Made by a program: the position numbers and the translations under genes. The notes under the pieces were generated by a model. It worked only from the letters and a program-made list of their open reading frames with translations. It had not been told where the DNA came from and made no database searches. Source: Tritrichomonas musculus (taxonomy: Eukaryota > Parabasalia > Tritrichomonadida > Tritrichomonadidae). Taken from it: a DNA stretch of 64,000 nucleotides. This document shows, in pieces, positions 31,101 to 43,109 of the stretch (positions are counted from its first letter, which is position 1; every line of letters starts with the position of its first letter). The stretch is taken from positions 5,332,001 through 5,396,000 of the forward strand of contig JAPFFF010000004.1 in the NCBI GenBank assembly GCA_039105265.1, read 5' to 3'.

Positions 31101-31966
31101 GTTTTATTTGGATGGTGAATATATTCGTCATGACGTTAATAAAAGACTTTATTATTTAACTCTTTCTGCTAATCAAAATTATGAAGTGGCACAATATAAT
31201 TTAGGTTATATATACTGTAATGGTTATATATATTGTAATGGTTATTTTGTACAAAAAAATGAAAAGAAAGCTCTTTTATATATGACGTTGGTATCGAATA
31301 ACAGAGAAAAAAGTTCACATTATTAACTTGGTATTAGGTATCATCAAGAAAAAAAGATAAAACGAGATATAATGAAGGCTATTCATTACTATAAAGAGGC
31401 TTCATCATTCAATGATAATTTTGCCAAAAATAATTTAGGAATCATTTATTTGAAAGGCTTTGGTGATGAAATTGCACCAAATATAGGATTGTCCATTGAA
31501 TATTTTGAAGAAGCCATTAGACAAAAAGACGATGCTGTAGCAATGTATAATCGTTCATATATTTACATGTTTATCCAATCAAATAATGACAATCTTAATA
31601 AATCAATTGATTTATTAACGAAATCATTCATTCTCGGCTTTAAAGCATCTATTTTTTGCTTTGTTTGGTATTGGTTAAGAAGTGTTCTGTTGAAAATGAA
31701 TCCATCATCAATGAAATTAAAAAGCATAAAATAATAATTAACAGTCTTGAGAATGAAATAAAACAAACAATTAAAGAATATTATATTGATTATTGTTTTG
31801 GAGAATTTTGCGAATTGTGAAAACTTTCACTTTTTTATATGATTATAAGAATGTTCCTTTCTTAACTAGTCAGATTGAAGATAAGAAAAGCGATAGTCAT
31901 CAATATGACCGAATAAAAAAAGATATTTCCTCCATGTTTTATGAAGGTTTTATTCTTGAAATATAA
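28165..31966 (+). pseudogene. TKL-like kinase with Sel1 repeats, heavily broken
   Basis: A long gene is readable across all three frames. The N-terminal part is a trichomonad-type leader (CKTFLEEIIHIFHCYLITD). The kinase domain begins near 28750 with LGHGSSSYVSLIY, FAIKTF and FVYRDLKLNN. The DFG motif reads DFD; SFQAPEIL then follows in another frame. From about 29750 to 31640 it carries a dozen or more Sel1-like repeats of about 36 residues, of the type INKALHYYTIAANNKDLKAL. The tail reads SLENEIKQTIKEYYIDYC and then DKKSDSHQYDRIKKDISSMF, ending at a stop at 31964-31966. I count at least six frame changes or stops. It resembles the intact kinase-Sel1 gene at 21856 in domain order but not in detail. 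Confidence 0.85.
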
Positions 31967-31989
31967 AGTTGTTTGTTCTTAAATAACAT

Positions 31990-32340
31990 TTTTGGTTATC
32001 AATTGAAATTCTAGAAAAAGTGGAATCAATTGGTTCTTATGCGTTTTCTGAATGCTCTTTGTATAATATCAATTCCATTTCAAGAAAAAGTGATAATTAT
32101 ATCAGATTATTTCCTTTTTGCATGCTCAAATCCAAAGAAATTTATCATCACAGAAAATATTACATCAGTTGGTAACCAAAGAACAAATTTGTCATCAATT
32201 GAAATTACAGAAAAATTGGAATCAACTGGTTCTTATGCGTTTTCTGAATGCTCATTGTATAACATCAATTTCATTTCAAGAAAAAGTGGTAATTATATCA
32301 AATTTTGTTTTTATATATGCATTATATCAAATTTTGTATT
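31990..32340 (+). pseudogene. BspA-type LRR relic with an internal duplication
   Basis: LEKVESIGSYAFSECSLYNI is a typical LRR_5 unit. The same about 105 bp occurs twice, at about 31997-32102 and 32193-32298. The copies are 196 bp apart, and that distance is not a multiple of three, so they are in different frames. No start or end of a gene is visible. Confidence 0.65.
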
Positions 32341-32419
32341 TAAAGACATTTATAGATTGGTTTTAAATATAGTTTGGAATATCGTAGGTATTGTTAATAA
32401 CTTGAAATGATCGGATAAA

Positions 32420-32660
32420 TCCATTCATCTCAATAAATGTCAGAGCTGCAATGCTTAAGTGATCTTTTGGTGAAGTTAAATTAACTTGATTTGAGGCAGG
32501 AGTTCCACCTTCAACTGGGGAATTTTGGAGGTATGCTAATTAATCACCCGATAGAAATGACTTAATTATTAAAGATTTGAAACAGCTGTTTGTACTAAAC
32601 GAATCAGGATTATCAATTGTGCTCGAATATTTTCACCTTTAAAAGCTGCATTTGCAGTAT
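32420..32660 (-). pseudogene. Relic of an unidentified host gene
   Basis: The minus strand has two blocks with normal protein composition in different frames: ANAAFKGENIRAQLIILIRL with VQTAVSNL, then YLQNSPVEGGTPASNQVNLT followed by SPKDHLSIAALTFIEMNGFI. It looks like part of a helical-repeat or similar protein. I do not recognise it. Confidence 0.4.
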
Positions 32661-33460
32661 TTTTATTAACTAAAAACAATTTAAAAATATCAAATAAAGT
32701 CAAATGAATTCAATAAAAATTGAGGGGGAAATTGGTCGAATTGTTTCTTATTCACTAAAATATTAGTGAAAGCATAACATTTATTATTTTTTTTAATAAA
32801 TCAATCATATTTTGATTAATTTGTCTGAATCAATTTTGATGAAATCAGAGTTATAATTTACAAATTATTTATCCATTGTCAAAGATTGAATCATATTGAT
32901 TTAATTAAATTTGTAAATTTATCATTATGATGACGCATAGTTGATTCTATTAGCAAAGTAAGAATTTGCTTTCTTTTCAAAACTGGAAAATAATATAAAT
33001 TATTCATTGATCAAAAAAAAAAGAATATTCAAGTAAATTTGGTGTTTTGTTTGCAAAGTATTGGTTTAAACCAATAGGCCCTTTTTGACAAGGATTTATC
33101 GCTATCGTTGAGATACTAATTTGCTCTTCTTCGATATATTGTTTGAATTTTTTAATATTTTAAAGAAACAATGGGCCCTTTTCTCATTATCAAAAGTCTG
33201 AATGTTGTTTTTCATTTTCTATATTTAATGTCATTCATTAAAAAAGCAAGAACAAATGTTCATAATGAAATTCAAATATATATGATTTAATTTATAATTA
33301 AACAATTATTTTTAATAATATTTTAATTGAGATTGCTCTTTATTGTTTATTTTATCAGTCATTCTCAATTTAATTGTTATTTTTTCAAATAATATTAAAA
33401 TTTAATTATTACTTTTTCTTATAATATTAAAATTTAGGAGGGTAAGTTTTATGCCATACA
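32661..33460. other. AT-rich spacer
   Basis: Contains two similar segments, CCAATAGGCCCTTTTT near 33077 and CAATGGGCCCTTTTC near 33169. No gene seen. Confidence 0.4.
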
Positions 33461-33760
33461 ATGTTTAAACATACTCCTCGCATATACAGCAAATATGTAT
33501 TTCAAAATCTAGCATATTCTTCAACATATACATGCGTTTATGAAGCGTTTATAAAAGATATAGGACAAAAAGTTATTTTGAAATTTATTTGTATAAATTC
33601 AGAAACTTCAAAACTATTTGAAAACGAATACTTAATTCAACGCTCGATTCATCATACTTTCATTTTAGTCAGCAATCCACTCCAAAATTATTAAAATTAT
33701 GATAGTTTTTATCTATGATACCATATATTGTTGTCCCGCTTGATTATAAGTATTATTCTT
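33461..33760 (+). pseudogene. Protein kinase N-lobe fragment
   Basis: A 77-codon frame reads YVFQNLAYSSTYTCVYEAF, then GQKVILKFICIN, then NEYLIQRSIHHTFIL: a degenerate glycine loop, the ATP-anchoring Lys and the helix C region of a kinase. After the stop another frame continues with DSFYLMIPYIVVPLDYKYYS, which would be the hinge region. The C-lobe is absent. Confidence 0.5.
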
Positions 33761-33944
33761 AATGATAAAATTTCTGATTGTATTTAAATTTTGCGGATGC
33801 AATTATGGGTCTAAGTTTGACTGCCCACAACTTTTTCATAGGAGACTGCCCAAATAGCAGCATATTTTTTTTTGCACCAGCTGTCCACAGTCCAAATCTG
33901 TCCATATTTGGACAGCCCTTCAAATTTTGAAAAGATATTTGTTT

Positions 33945-33947
<3 letters not shown>

Positions 33948-33988
<41 letters not shown>
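33948..33988. repeat. 41-T homopolymer
   Basis: Longest single-base run in the window. Confidence 0.95.
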
Positions 33989-33989
<1 letters not shown>

Positions 33990-35061
33990 AATAAAATTTT
34001 GAAGTACTTTCAATATTTGATAATACATATTTAATTGCTTTCAAATTTGGATTCTCTCCATTTTATTTTATAATTAACCTTTACTTTTTGTACAAACCAT
34101 GGTATACAACCTAACGATCAAAAAGTATCATCTAAATTGATACTTTCAATTCAATTTTTGATTATACCTATTTTTTTCGTATCTTAGCTTTTAAATAATA
34201 AATAACATTAACATTAGTAAATAAATAAATAATGATAAATTGCATAAACAAAAATGCATTTTTATTTAATGAATCATGCTTCTCGTTTTTTAGGAAAAAA
34301 ATTTTTTAGTCAAAATTTTTGAAGATTAATGTTGTACTTTTAACTCAAAAGCAAATGATCAAACAATAAAGAATTATCAGAAATAAATAACATGCGAATA
34401 TCAATCAATTTCATTGAGGTATTTAGTAAAGAAAACTAATTATTCATCATAAATACATTTTTTTGTCCCAATAGTCAAAATAACCTTATAAGCATTACCG
34501 CTTTTTAAATATTAAAATTGGGTTTTGGTTTTTATTAACTATAAAATATAAATACACTCTTTTTTTTACGATTTTTAAAAATTTTACGTTAAAAAACCGT
34601 TTAAAAAAATATGATGATATAAAGCAAAAGTTATTTATAATTCATCTGCAATCTTTAAAACATTTTGAATAATTAACTAAAGAATAATATTTAAAAAAAT
34701 AACGTTTTTTTGTCCACTTAAAGAGATTAAAATAAACGAATTTTTAAGAAAAAGTGAAGATGAGGATAGTCATTTCACTGGAAAGTAAAACCTAGTTTTG
34801 GTTATTTTCAGGTTTAAGGTTGATTAAAATATATATATATAACTTAAAGAAATTAAATTTTTATACATAAAAAATTGAATGAAATATTTTGTTATTTGAA
34901 ATTTGCCTATTTTAAAAAATGTATTTATGTTTCAAATTAAAATTTCTTTAATTATTTAAGTTTAATATTTTATAAAAACATGATTTTATTATATTATTTT
35001 GCATTTGTTCTTTTTTTATTTTCGAGGCAAAAAAATTTCAATAATATTTTGAAAGAGAAGC

Positions 35062-35062
<1 letters not shown>

Positions 35063-35090
<28 letters not shown>
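35063..35090. repeat. 28-T homopolymer
   Basis: Uninterrupted T run about 240 bp upstream of the tetraspanin-like gene. Confidence 0.95.
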
Positions 35091-35093
<3 letters not shown>

Positions 35094-35291
35094 CAAAAGA
35101 AATAATTTATGGCTAAATAAGTTTTTATAAATGAATAAAAGATTGGTAAATTCATATTTAAAGTATACTTTAAATTTTTTGAAGAGAAGACAGAAGAATT
35201 TCAGCATACTCAAAAACTTATGTAGCACGTTATTTTTTTGCAAGCTTGCGTTGAATTTTGTTTTTTTAAACGAACTGATAACGTTTTAACA

Positions 35292-35296
35292 TCATT
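35292..35296 (+). promoter_or_regulatory. Possible Inr (TCATT)
   Basis: TCATT ends seven bases before the ATG at 35304 and fits TCAYW. It also argues for that ATG rather than the upstream TTG that opens the frame. Confidence 0.5.
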
Positions 35297-35303
35297 TTTA
35301 AAA

Positions 35304-36074
35304 ATGAGGATCAGTGATGCTTTTGACGGATCTCGTTCCTTACTAATGTGGATTGCTACCGGTGCAATGGGAGCTTCATTATTTGTTGAACTAGTCGTAA
35401 CAGCATATTGGTGGAGTTTCTATCATCCATTTGCTATCCATTATAATCCAATTGTCATGATTCTTTACCTTGCTACAACATTTTGCTGGGTATTTGCACT
35501 TGTTTCATTGGTCCTTCTCATTTTAATGGTTGTTTCACATTTCTTCATCAAGCCAATTGCTGACAGCTCTGCCATATCAACACTAATTGTTGTATTTTAC
35601 ACCATCTTTGCAATCATTGTTTGCTTGTTTGGTCTTATAAGCGGCGTTTTTGGACTTTTGAATTTGGAATTTACGATAGGAGACATAAAATATAAAAGCA
35701 AGTGCCTAACCATGCTTTTCCATCTTACAAACAGACCATACAATTATGCCTATGATAACAACAAAGCTGAAGATTATGGAAACATGATCTACAAAATACT
35801 TAAGAAGACATTGAAAAATACTGATGGTTTTACAAAAGAATCCTTTTTTTATGAATTTGCTCCATTCTTTCTTGGCGAAAAACAAGCTGAAGAATTTGAA
35901 ACACAAATGAGTAATAATGCGCTTAGAGAATATAATTCAAACTTATGTTCAGCAACAGGAGCACCTGCTTTAGTGTTTGCAATCATTTTGATGGTTGGGC
36001 TGATTCTCTTTGCAATCGCAGCCTGCTGCTGTGGTGCAAAAGCAAGTGTAGGAAATGAATCAATGGATGAATAA
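35304..36074 (+). CDS. Tetraspanin-like four-helix membrane protein
   Basis: A 256-residue protein starting MRISDAFDGS. Four hydrophobic segments are visible: about 12-36 (LLMWIATGAMGASLFVELVV), 50-78 (MILYLATTFCWVFALVSLVL), 87-115 (STLIVVFYTIFAIIVCLFGL) and 227-247 (LVFAIILMVGLILFAIAACC). The large loop of about 110 residues between segments 3 and 4, with few cysteines, and the CCC at the last membrane edge (a likely palmitoylation site) match trichomonad tetraspanins, which often lack the CCG motif. These sit in plasma membrane or vesicles and act in cell clumping and exosomes. A generic four-helix membrane protein is the alternative. The frame is intact. Confidence 0.7.
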   Translation: MRISDAFDGSRSLLMWIATGAMGASLFVELVVTAYWWSFYHPFAIHYNPIVMILYLATTFCWVFALVSLVLLILMVVSHFFIKPIADSSAISTLIVVFYTIFAIIVCLFGLISGVFGLLNLEFTIGDIKYKSKCLTMLFHLTNRPYNYAYDNNKAEDYGNMIYKILKKTLKNTDGFTKESFFYEFAPFFLGEKQAEEFETQMSNNALREYNSNLCSATGAPALVFAIILMVGLILFAIAACCCGAKASVGNESMDE

Positions 36075-36314
36075 ATTTTTTTTTTTTTTTTTCAATTTCT
36101 GGATAATTTTTTAATGTATAGATTTGGATTAAAATTATTGTTACTATTTTTGTTTCAAATGATAAAATAAACTTGGTTGTATAATTTGAATATCATAAAT
36201 GAATTAAAATTACTGTTTCCATACTTATTTTCAAGAATAAATTATGGTAGAGTAATTTGATTTCAAATTATTTATTGTCAAATACCAAAAAATATAGAAA
36301 TATTAAATATTGTG
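36075..36314. other. AT-rich 3' spacer
   Basis: Begins with a T-rich run after the tetraspanin-like gene. Nothing else is seen. Confidence 0.4.
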
Positions 36315-36969
36315 ACTAAATGAGATGTGGGGGAGCCAAAAATAACGTATTTTTTATTTAAAAAAATACCAATTTTAACAGTATAAAAAAAGATTTATTT
36401 CTTGTTATTGGAAGAATAAGTATGAAAACTTATTTTATTTTATTTAATCCGTATATTTTATGCCTAACTTGATTAAATATGAAGTTTTTATTTATCATTA
36501 AAATATATTTATCTCGATATAAAAATATGTTATAATAAAAAATATAATATATTTATTATATAAAAACAATTTTAAAATATATTATTTCTTCAAATACTAT
36601 TATTAATAATTTTTAAATGAAAAAAATTATAGATAAATATTGCATGTGTAATGATTTACGAAATTCTTCTCAAAGATAAAAGAAAATCTAGTTTTGACGA
36701 ATCAAATAAAAATAGTAATATTTAAATAAAATAATATTAAAATATAACAAATAAAACGCTGGCCAATTCCAAACTGAGAACAAATTAACTATAATAATTG
36801 TTTTTCTGACCATATAGCACCAGAATTTTTTTTTATTTTTTGATTTTGGAATGCGCCAGTCCAATCATCTTGAAACTTGTGATTTAATTTACCATATATA
36901 TATAAGAATTTATATTATAATTTTGAACTGATTTAAAAAAAAATTTTGCTCCCCCACCTCTACTAAATG
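36315..36969. mobile_element. Non-autonomous DNA transposon, 8-bp duplication ACTAAATG
   Basis: ACTAAATG is present at 36315-36322 and 36962-36969. The 639-bp element between them starts AGATGTGGGGGAGC and ends GCTCCCCCACCTCT, an inverted repeat identical at 13 of 14 bases. The body is AT-rich and has no gene. The 8-bp duplication suits a hAT-type transposase acting in trans. Confidence 0.85.
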
Positions 36970-37032
36970 TTACATAAATTTAGAAAATTAATTGAGCATG
37001 CCCAGAACTGGTATATTGAGCTTTTGAAACTT

Positions 37033-37956
37033 TCATAAATAGAGGTACAGGCGCATAAAAAAAATTATTTCTTTTTGATATTTAGTATTTTAATTTTACA
37101 TATATATGCAATTATTTTTGTATTATATATTGTTGAATTTTGTTCCAAGGATTCAGCTATAAAATCAATTTTATTTTTCATAAAAATTTGAATGGTTTAT
37201 ATATGTTTCTCACAAATTTATTTTGTAACTTCATGGAATTCAAGGAAGTTCAATAATTAATATAGTGATTAATTTCGTTATATAAACGTATAAAATATGA
37301 ATATATCTATATTTACCTCAAATCACAATTTTTACGAGATTTATATTCATCTTATTATTTGATTAATACAAAAATTATTTTAAATGATATATTTAAAAAC
37401 TTTCAATATAATTATATGCTTTTATGACAATATGATAAATGATATTAGTTTTCTTCATCATTTTTGTTGAAATTTATAAATGAATGATTTATTTTTTAAC
37501 GTACGAAAAAACAATTCAAATAAAAAGAGTGAATCCTATCTGAATTGGTGGAGCACTTTTTTGATATATCATCAAGCATCAAATGATACAATAAATGAAC
37601 ATGATTTTGAAAATCAAACATTAATATATATTAAATTATTGGTGATATAGATTTTTTTCTGTTATTTTTCATTAATCATTTGAGTTATGGCTTATGAAAT
37701 GCAATTAAATATAAACAACTAATAATAATAAATATGAATTGATACTTCATTCCTACATAATACGAATAGGATATGAATTATGATCATTTTAAAATATAAT
37801 AACATCTCTTTCATATCAGTTGAAAATTACAATTGGTTGGCATAAATATAATGATATACACTGCTATAACAATAATCAGTAATATGAAATGATAAGATCA
37901 AGTTTGAGTATTCAAAAAGTTTGATGTGAAGTGAGCACCCGTACCTCTTCATAAAT
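37033..37956. mobile_element. Non-autonomous DNA transposon, 8-bp duplication TCATAAAT
   Basis: TCATAAAT is present at 37033-37040 and 37949-37956. The 908-bp element starts AGAGGTACAGGCGC and ends with the near complement (GCACCCGTACCTCT); 12 of 14 bases pair. The first six bases, AGAGGT, match the right end of the neighbouring element at 36961, so the two may use the same transposase. No gene inside. Confidence 0.85.
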
Positions 37957-39080
37957 GGGTTTTTTTTTTTCTATATCACTTTTCCTTTTTACTTTGAAGA
38001 ATAGAAAATGAATTATTTTGTTTAACATCATGGTATCAATAAATTATTATTATTATTATTGTTATTTAAACTTTAATTTTTGTACACATAATTGTATACA
38101 AATGAACAATATAAAAAAATAAATAGAAGGAACACCTACCGGTACGGGCAAATATCGGACTGCTTAAAATTCCAAGTATGGACCGGTCCTTTATCATCCA
38201 GGTACTTTTGTCACTTTTCATCAGTAGTTTCGGTGCTTTTGTCACATTTGAACCGATCCAGACCGATAACCAGTTTTTACTGTATAAATACTGATAAAGT
38301 ATTTTCAAGAGCATCAAATATTTATATTTTAAAGTTTTTTATTTTACTAATAAAGATATTTTTTACAATTTATAAAAATTTTCAAGTGCTAAAACAAAAT
38401 ATAAATGCAAACACAAATTAAAATTAATAGATACTGGGTGAAAATAAAAATAGGCATATCATTTCAATATATGTCTAAAATAATATCATTTTAAATTTCT
38501 ATACCACTTTTTAAATAGGAAATATCTTATATTTAATTCAAAAAAAGGTATGGAAACTCTTTTTCAATTCAATTTTATTTTATGCAAAAAAAGCTCGACT
38601 AATGATCATTTTTTATTAAAAATTAGTCCATCGTCACGTATATAATATTTATAGCATAAATATAAAATCAAAAGAATATAATTTTAATTTTATTCCCGAA
38701 AAACAAGAAAAAAATGAATTTCAAAAATTTGCAATTTTTGATCAACAGAAATTATCCTCATCAAAGTTTAATACATGTCTCATATTGTTTTATCATATTA
38801 TTAACATATTTAAAAATAGTATGAAAGTGCTTAATTCAAATCTCATAAAATGCATAATGAGAAAAAAATGTTTTTTTAAGAAAAAATCAATTTAAAGATG
38901 AACGAGTCGACAAAAGTTTTTGGTTTTTTTATTTGTTCTTCATTTTTTTTATTTATTAGAAAATAAAATAAAAAAAGGCCATGTTTTTCGAGTGGATTTG
39001 GAGATCTTATATGATGTTATCAATTTTTTGTATACTTCATATCATTGATGATATGAATTTTATTATTGACCAAGTAGTAT
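37957..39080. other. Spacer left of the Polinton, with a GC-richer block
   Basis: AT-rich apart from about 38135-38285, which is richer in G+C and repeats a CTTTTGTCAC motif. Frames of 83 codons (minus) and 109 codons (plus) overlap there. I recognise neither and do not call them genes. Confidence 0.4.
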
Positions 39081-39162
39081 ACGGTAAGCAGTGCTCTGTG
39101 CCTTCGCCCTGCTTACTCGCGCTCGCCCCCAGCTCTCCTTCGTATCGCTGGCTCGCGCTAAC
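39074..39162. other. GC-rich hairpin island at the left border of the Polinton
   Basis: About 85 bp of very high G+C in AT-rich surroundings. GTAAGCAG (39084-39091) pairs with CTGCTTAC (39109-39116). CCAGC (39129-39133) pairs with GCTGG (39147-39151), inside a GCGC/GCGC outer pair. It is not a tRNA by shape. See the matching island at 50714-50788. Confidence 0.6.
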
Positions 39163-39429
39163 TAAATGACCAAATATCATTTCAAAAACTTATGATATCA
39201 AAAAGTTAATAATATCATAAGTTAATTAAAAGTTAATCTTAAAATTAACTTACTTCATATTGAAAATAAAAAATAAATAAATAAAAAAAGTAAAATGTAA
39301 ATGTAAAATAAAAAAATGACAATACAAAAATAATAAATAATAAATGAAAAATAATAAATGAAAAATAATAAATGAAAAATAATGAATGAAAAATAATAAA
39401 TGAAAAAGATACTTTAATAATATTGAAAT

Positions 39430-40587
39430 GTATCCTACACTAAACCCTATTCAAGAACAAACACCAATACCAATAGAATATGCTTACTTTTTAGAAGATG
39501 GAGAAAGAGATAAAACAAGACCTAATCGTTTTTATTTTCATTATCCTCAAGATTAGGTTACTTCAAATAGAGGAGAATCAATTGATTTAAAATTAAATAA
39601 CCCAAATCAAACATATGATGATCTTTATTTCTCTATTCCTAATGATAGAAAATCAGAATTATTTTATGATGTAATTTCTTGGATTCCTACAGAAAAAGAT
39701 TTAAGGGAAATATTAATTGATTTGAATATTTCTTAAGAACAGAGTTTGAAAAATATAATGTTGCTCCAATTGCATTAAATAAATTTCTTCATTCATCTAT
39801 TGATAAACAAAAAGAGAAATTAGAAGAAGATATCAATAAGAAAATGGATGAAACACTACAACTTGAGATCGAAATAGCAAATAGTACGAACTTAGATGAA
39901 ATCGCACAAAAAACACTTAAAAGACAGAATTTAATAAAAGAAAGCTGGGATTTAAGAAGAAAAATTGATGAATTAGAAGAATCAAAAAAATTAGTTGGTC
40001 AACCTTTATTTAATTTAAATTATGTAGGGATGGATGGATATTACGATTATGATAAAAAGAAATTTATTGAAATAATGTACTCGATGTGGAATGAAGATGA
40101 AAATAATCCTTTTTATATTGATTTATCAATTAGTTTTCGTATAAGACCTATTGAAAATGGTATACAAGATAATAGTATTAATGCTATTTATGATTTAGCA
40201 GATGTATTTAATGTCGGCTTTGAACCTTTTCAAAATAATCCTAATAAATATATGAACTTAGAAATCCCTATTGAAGACAAAAAAGGAAATATATTGAGAT
40301 ATGAAGGAAAATTGATGAGAAAAATAATATTTGAAGATGTTTGGGATAGAGTTAGTTGTAAAATATATTCATCAATAGCAGAACAATCATCGAAATATTA
40401 TTTAGGGAATAATAAAGTCATATTCGATCCTATTAAATACTTCAAACTTAATTCGACAGATCAAAGATTTTGGATTGAGTTTTATTCAGGTCGTCATAAT
40501 CAAATACTTGTAAAAATACCCAATAATGAATCATTTTATATTGAAATGCAATTTATGCCATTCAGTAAGAAATTGATGTATGTTTAA
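39430..40587 (+). pseudogene. Polinton part: unnamed protein
   Basis: Begins MYPTLNPIQEQTP after a run of short ATAAATGAAA-type repeats (39290-39410). It contains a charged helical stretch (TLKRQNLIKESWDLRRKIDE) and a later beta-rich region. I do not recognise the family. A minor structural role is possible given its place in the element, but that is a guess. Confidence 0.5.
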
Positions 40588-41656
40588 ATTTAATAAAAAG
40601 AATAAAAAATACTTTAAAACAATTAGTGAGCTTCATTCTTATTATCCTTGGAAATCATCATCAAAATTTGTTCCATTAGCTAAAAGATATGGTTTTACTG
40701 AAGAAGAAGCATTAGATTATTTAAAGAAGATAGTACATGATGTTCAGGTACCTAAAGCTAAGTTCATGAATATATATTCGAAACACGCAGGAGGTTATCA
40801 AATGGACACTTTCATAAATGAAAAAACAAAAGATGGATTAAATTAACTAATGCTGATTAATATCAATACAAGAAAAGCATATTGCTATCCAATGAAAGGT
40901 AAAGGAGCAAAAGAAGTAGCAAAAGCACTTAATAAATTTTTGGAGGATGAGAAAGAAGTATACTCTATTACATCAGATCAGGATGCTGCATATTTATCTA
41001 ATGATGTTCTTCAAATAATGAAAGATAATAATATTGTTTATGCAACAACAGAAGATAATAATCATAATGTATTAGGTATAATTAATAGATTTATGCGAAC
41101 TATAAGAGATATGGTAGGTGAAAACAGATATATAAATGAAAAAGAGATGAATGATTTAATAGATTTAAACTATAAAATCCCTAATGAAATGACTAAAGAA
41201 GATGAAAAAGAATATGTAAAAACGAAATCCCATAATAATCCATATGATTTTAAACCTAATGATAGAGTAAGAATTATTCAAGCTAAAGAACCATTTGCAA
41301 AACGAAGAAATAAAGTTAGTAAAGAAGCTTATATTGTAGATTCTAAAGCAGGTAATCAATTTATAATTAAGTCATAAGATGAATCAATAGATAAGTTACC
41401 AGGTTATAGATTAATCAAAACAACAAATAAAAACATAGCACAAACATTAAAAGGAGGTAAGAGAGGTATAGTAGATAAAATAATTTCATATGATACACAA
41501 AAGAATAAATATAAAATTAAATATAGTGAAGGCACAGAAGATGTAATTCCTGCTAAAAATCTAAGAGAAGGAGCACCAACTAAGCTATCTAATTTAGAAA
41601 TTGATTTTTGGTCGAAGAAAAGAAATATACCAAATAATATTAAGAAGTGGGTATAA
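40580..41656 (+). pseudogene. Polinton part: retroviral-type integrase
   Basis: The core is recognised from YQMDTF and SDQDAAYLS, positioned like the first two acidic residues of the D,D-E integrase fold. The C-terminal piece (VDKIISYDTQKNKYKIKYSE) resembles a chromodomain-like reader, which Polinton integrases often carry. It would insert the element into chromosomes. This copy is broken. Confidence 0.8.
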
Positions 41657-41678
41657 AAATAGATTTAACACAAATTAA

Positions 41679-42513
41679 ATGTCTAAACAAATAATGAAAG
41701 AGGTTGAATCCTTAATACAAAAACAATGAGAAAGAATCAGAAAGAGATAGAAGGAGCATTAATTAAGCCTTTACATCCTTCATATCCTTTTTCAACAAAC
41801 GGTATTTACTTTTTAATAGGACGACCTGGAAGTGGTAAATCATATTGGATATTAAAACACATACTAATAACAGAAAGATTATTTAAACACCCTTATTATC
41901 ATAAAATTATATTTTGTTCATCAAGTGGGAAAGTAGATAAAACAGCAGAAGCAATGAGTAAAGAAGTAAAAACACCTATAATATATGTAAGCGAAACAGA
42001 GTTAATGGATTATTTAAGAAAACATTTAAAAAGAAAGATTAAATATTATCGAAGATGAAAGAAATGAATGAAGAAATGCAAAGATTAATAAATAAACATT
42101 CTCTTCAAGAAATAGATGATAGAATAGTTTATATCGCAAATAAGTTAGTAAAATATCAAACCTCTTCTTACCCTTATAATACTTTAATTATATTAGATGA
42201 TTGCGCAGGAGGTGATTTATTAACACATAATATTATTGAATTCTTAAGACTACTAACAAAAACAAGACATTATAATATTACTTGTATTATGGCTATTCAA
42301 ACTATTAGATTTGTACATATTAATGCGAAGAGAATGGTTACAGATATAATATGCTATAGTGGATACTCAGAAGAAGATTTTACATCATTATTGCAACAAA
42401 CAAATAACAACCTTAATATCAAGAAGACAGTAAAAGAATATTTACAACATAGAGAGTTACATTCGAAATTCATTTGCAATATAACAGCCAACAAATATTA
42501 CTTTGAATGTTAG
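41679..42513 (+). pseudogene. Polinton part: FtsK/HerA-type packaging ATPase
   Basis: A Walker A motif (IGRPGSGKS) and a Walker B motif (LIILDDC) are present at the spacing of the A32-like DNA-packaging ATPases of Polintons and related viruses. It lies next to the integrase, as in other Polintons. This copy is broken. Confidence 0.8.
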
Positions 42514-42530
42514 TTTTAATTATAAAATAA

Positions 42531-43052
42531 ATGACAATGGAAACAGTTTCTGATACTGATAGAATTGAACCATCTTCAAAACAAAATTCTAATGGTGGAT
42601 TTTTAGGTAAATTTATTAATAAAACATGGAATACAGTTAAATCAGGAGTTGGAAAAGCTAGTAAATTTATAGGAGATAGTACAGTTGGTAAAGCAGGAAA
42701 ATGGGTATGGAGGAATAAAGCACCTATATTAAATACGATAGGAGGAGCAGCACAAGGTTTTGGAGCGATTACAGCTAATCCTACAGCAATAGGTATAGGA
42801 AAAGGTTTATCTACATTAGCAAGTGGAATAAGAGATGGAGAAGTAAAAGCCGCATTACAAAAAACAATAGCTGAAAGACAACCTAATCCGTTAGGCAGTA
42901 ATGTAGGTTATGAAGATTTCCCTAGAATTCATTATTCAAGGAAACCAGCTGCTTATAAAATATATCAGAACAGAAGTAAATATGTAGATGAAGCTCATAT
43001 AGCGAGAACAAATAAGAGAAGAAGAAAGAAATCAAGAAAAGCAAAAAAGTAA
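42531..43052 (+). CDS. Polinton part: small Gly/Ala-rich basic protein
   Basis: About 173 residues. The middle is hydrophobic and glycine/alanine-rich (IGGAAQGFGAITANPTAIGI) and the C-terminus is very basic (NKRRRKKSRKAKK). This is the look of small virion core or membrane-active proteins of adeno-like viruses. The role is inferred from composition and position only. Confidence 0.5.
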   Translation: MTMETVSDTDRIEPSSKQNSNGGFLGKFINKTWNTVKSGVGKASKFIGDSTVGKAGKWVWRNKAPILNTIGGAAQGFGAITANPTAIGIGKGLSTLASGIRDGEVKAALQKTIAERQPNPLGSNVGYEDFPRIHYSRKPAAYKIYQNRSKYVDEAHIARTNKRRRKKSRKAKK

Positions 43053-43109
43053 AAATAAACAAAAACATACAATATCAAACAAATTTACTCATTTTTAAGC
43101 TCAATCAAA

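Larger units (their letters stand above)
33761..35291. other. Gene-free AT-rich region with long T runs
   Basis: Holds a 41-T run (33948-33988), a 28-T run (35063-35090) and a small palindrome CTGTCCATATTTGGACAG near 33897-33914. No coding signal is seen. Confidence 0.6.

Noticed and set aside
38066-38421. Overlapping 83- and 109-codon frames in a GC-richer block
   Set aside because: Neither shows a family motif, they overlap on opposite strands, and the block is short.
39081-39160. Possible tRNA in the GC-rich island
   Set aside because: The hairpins do not form a cloverleaf, and there is no T-loop GGTTCRA box or anticodon arm of correct size.
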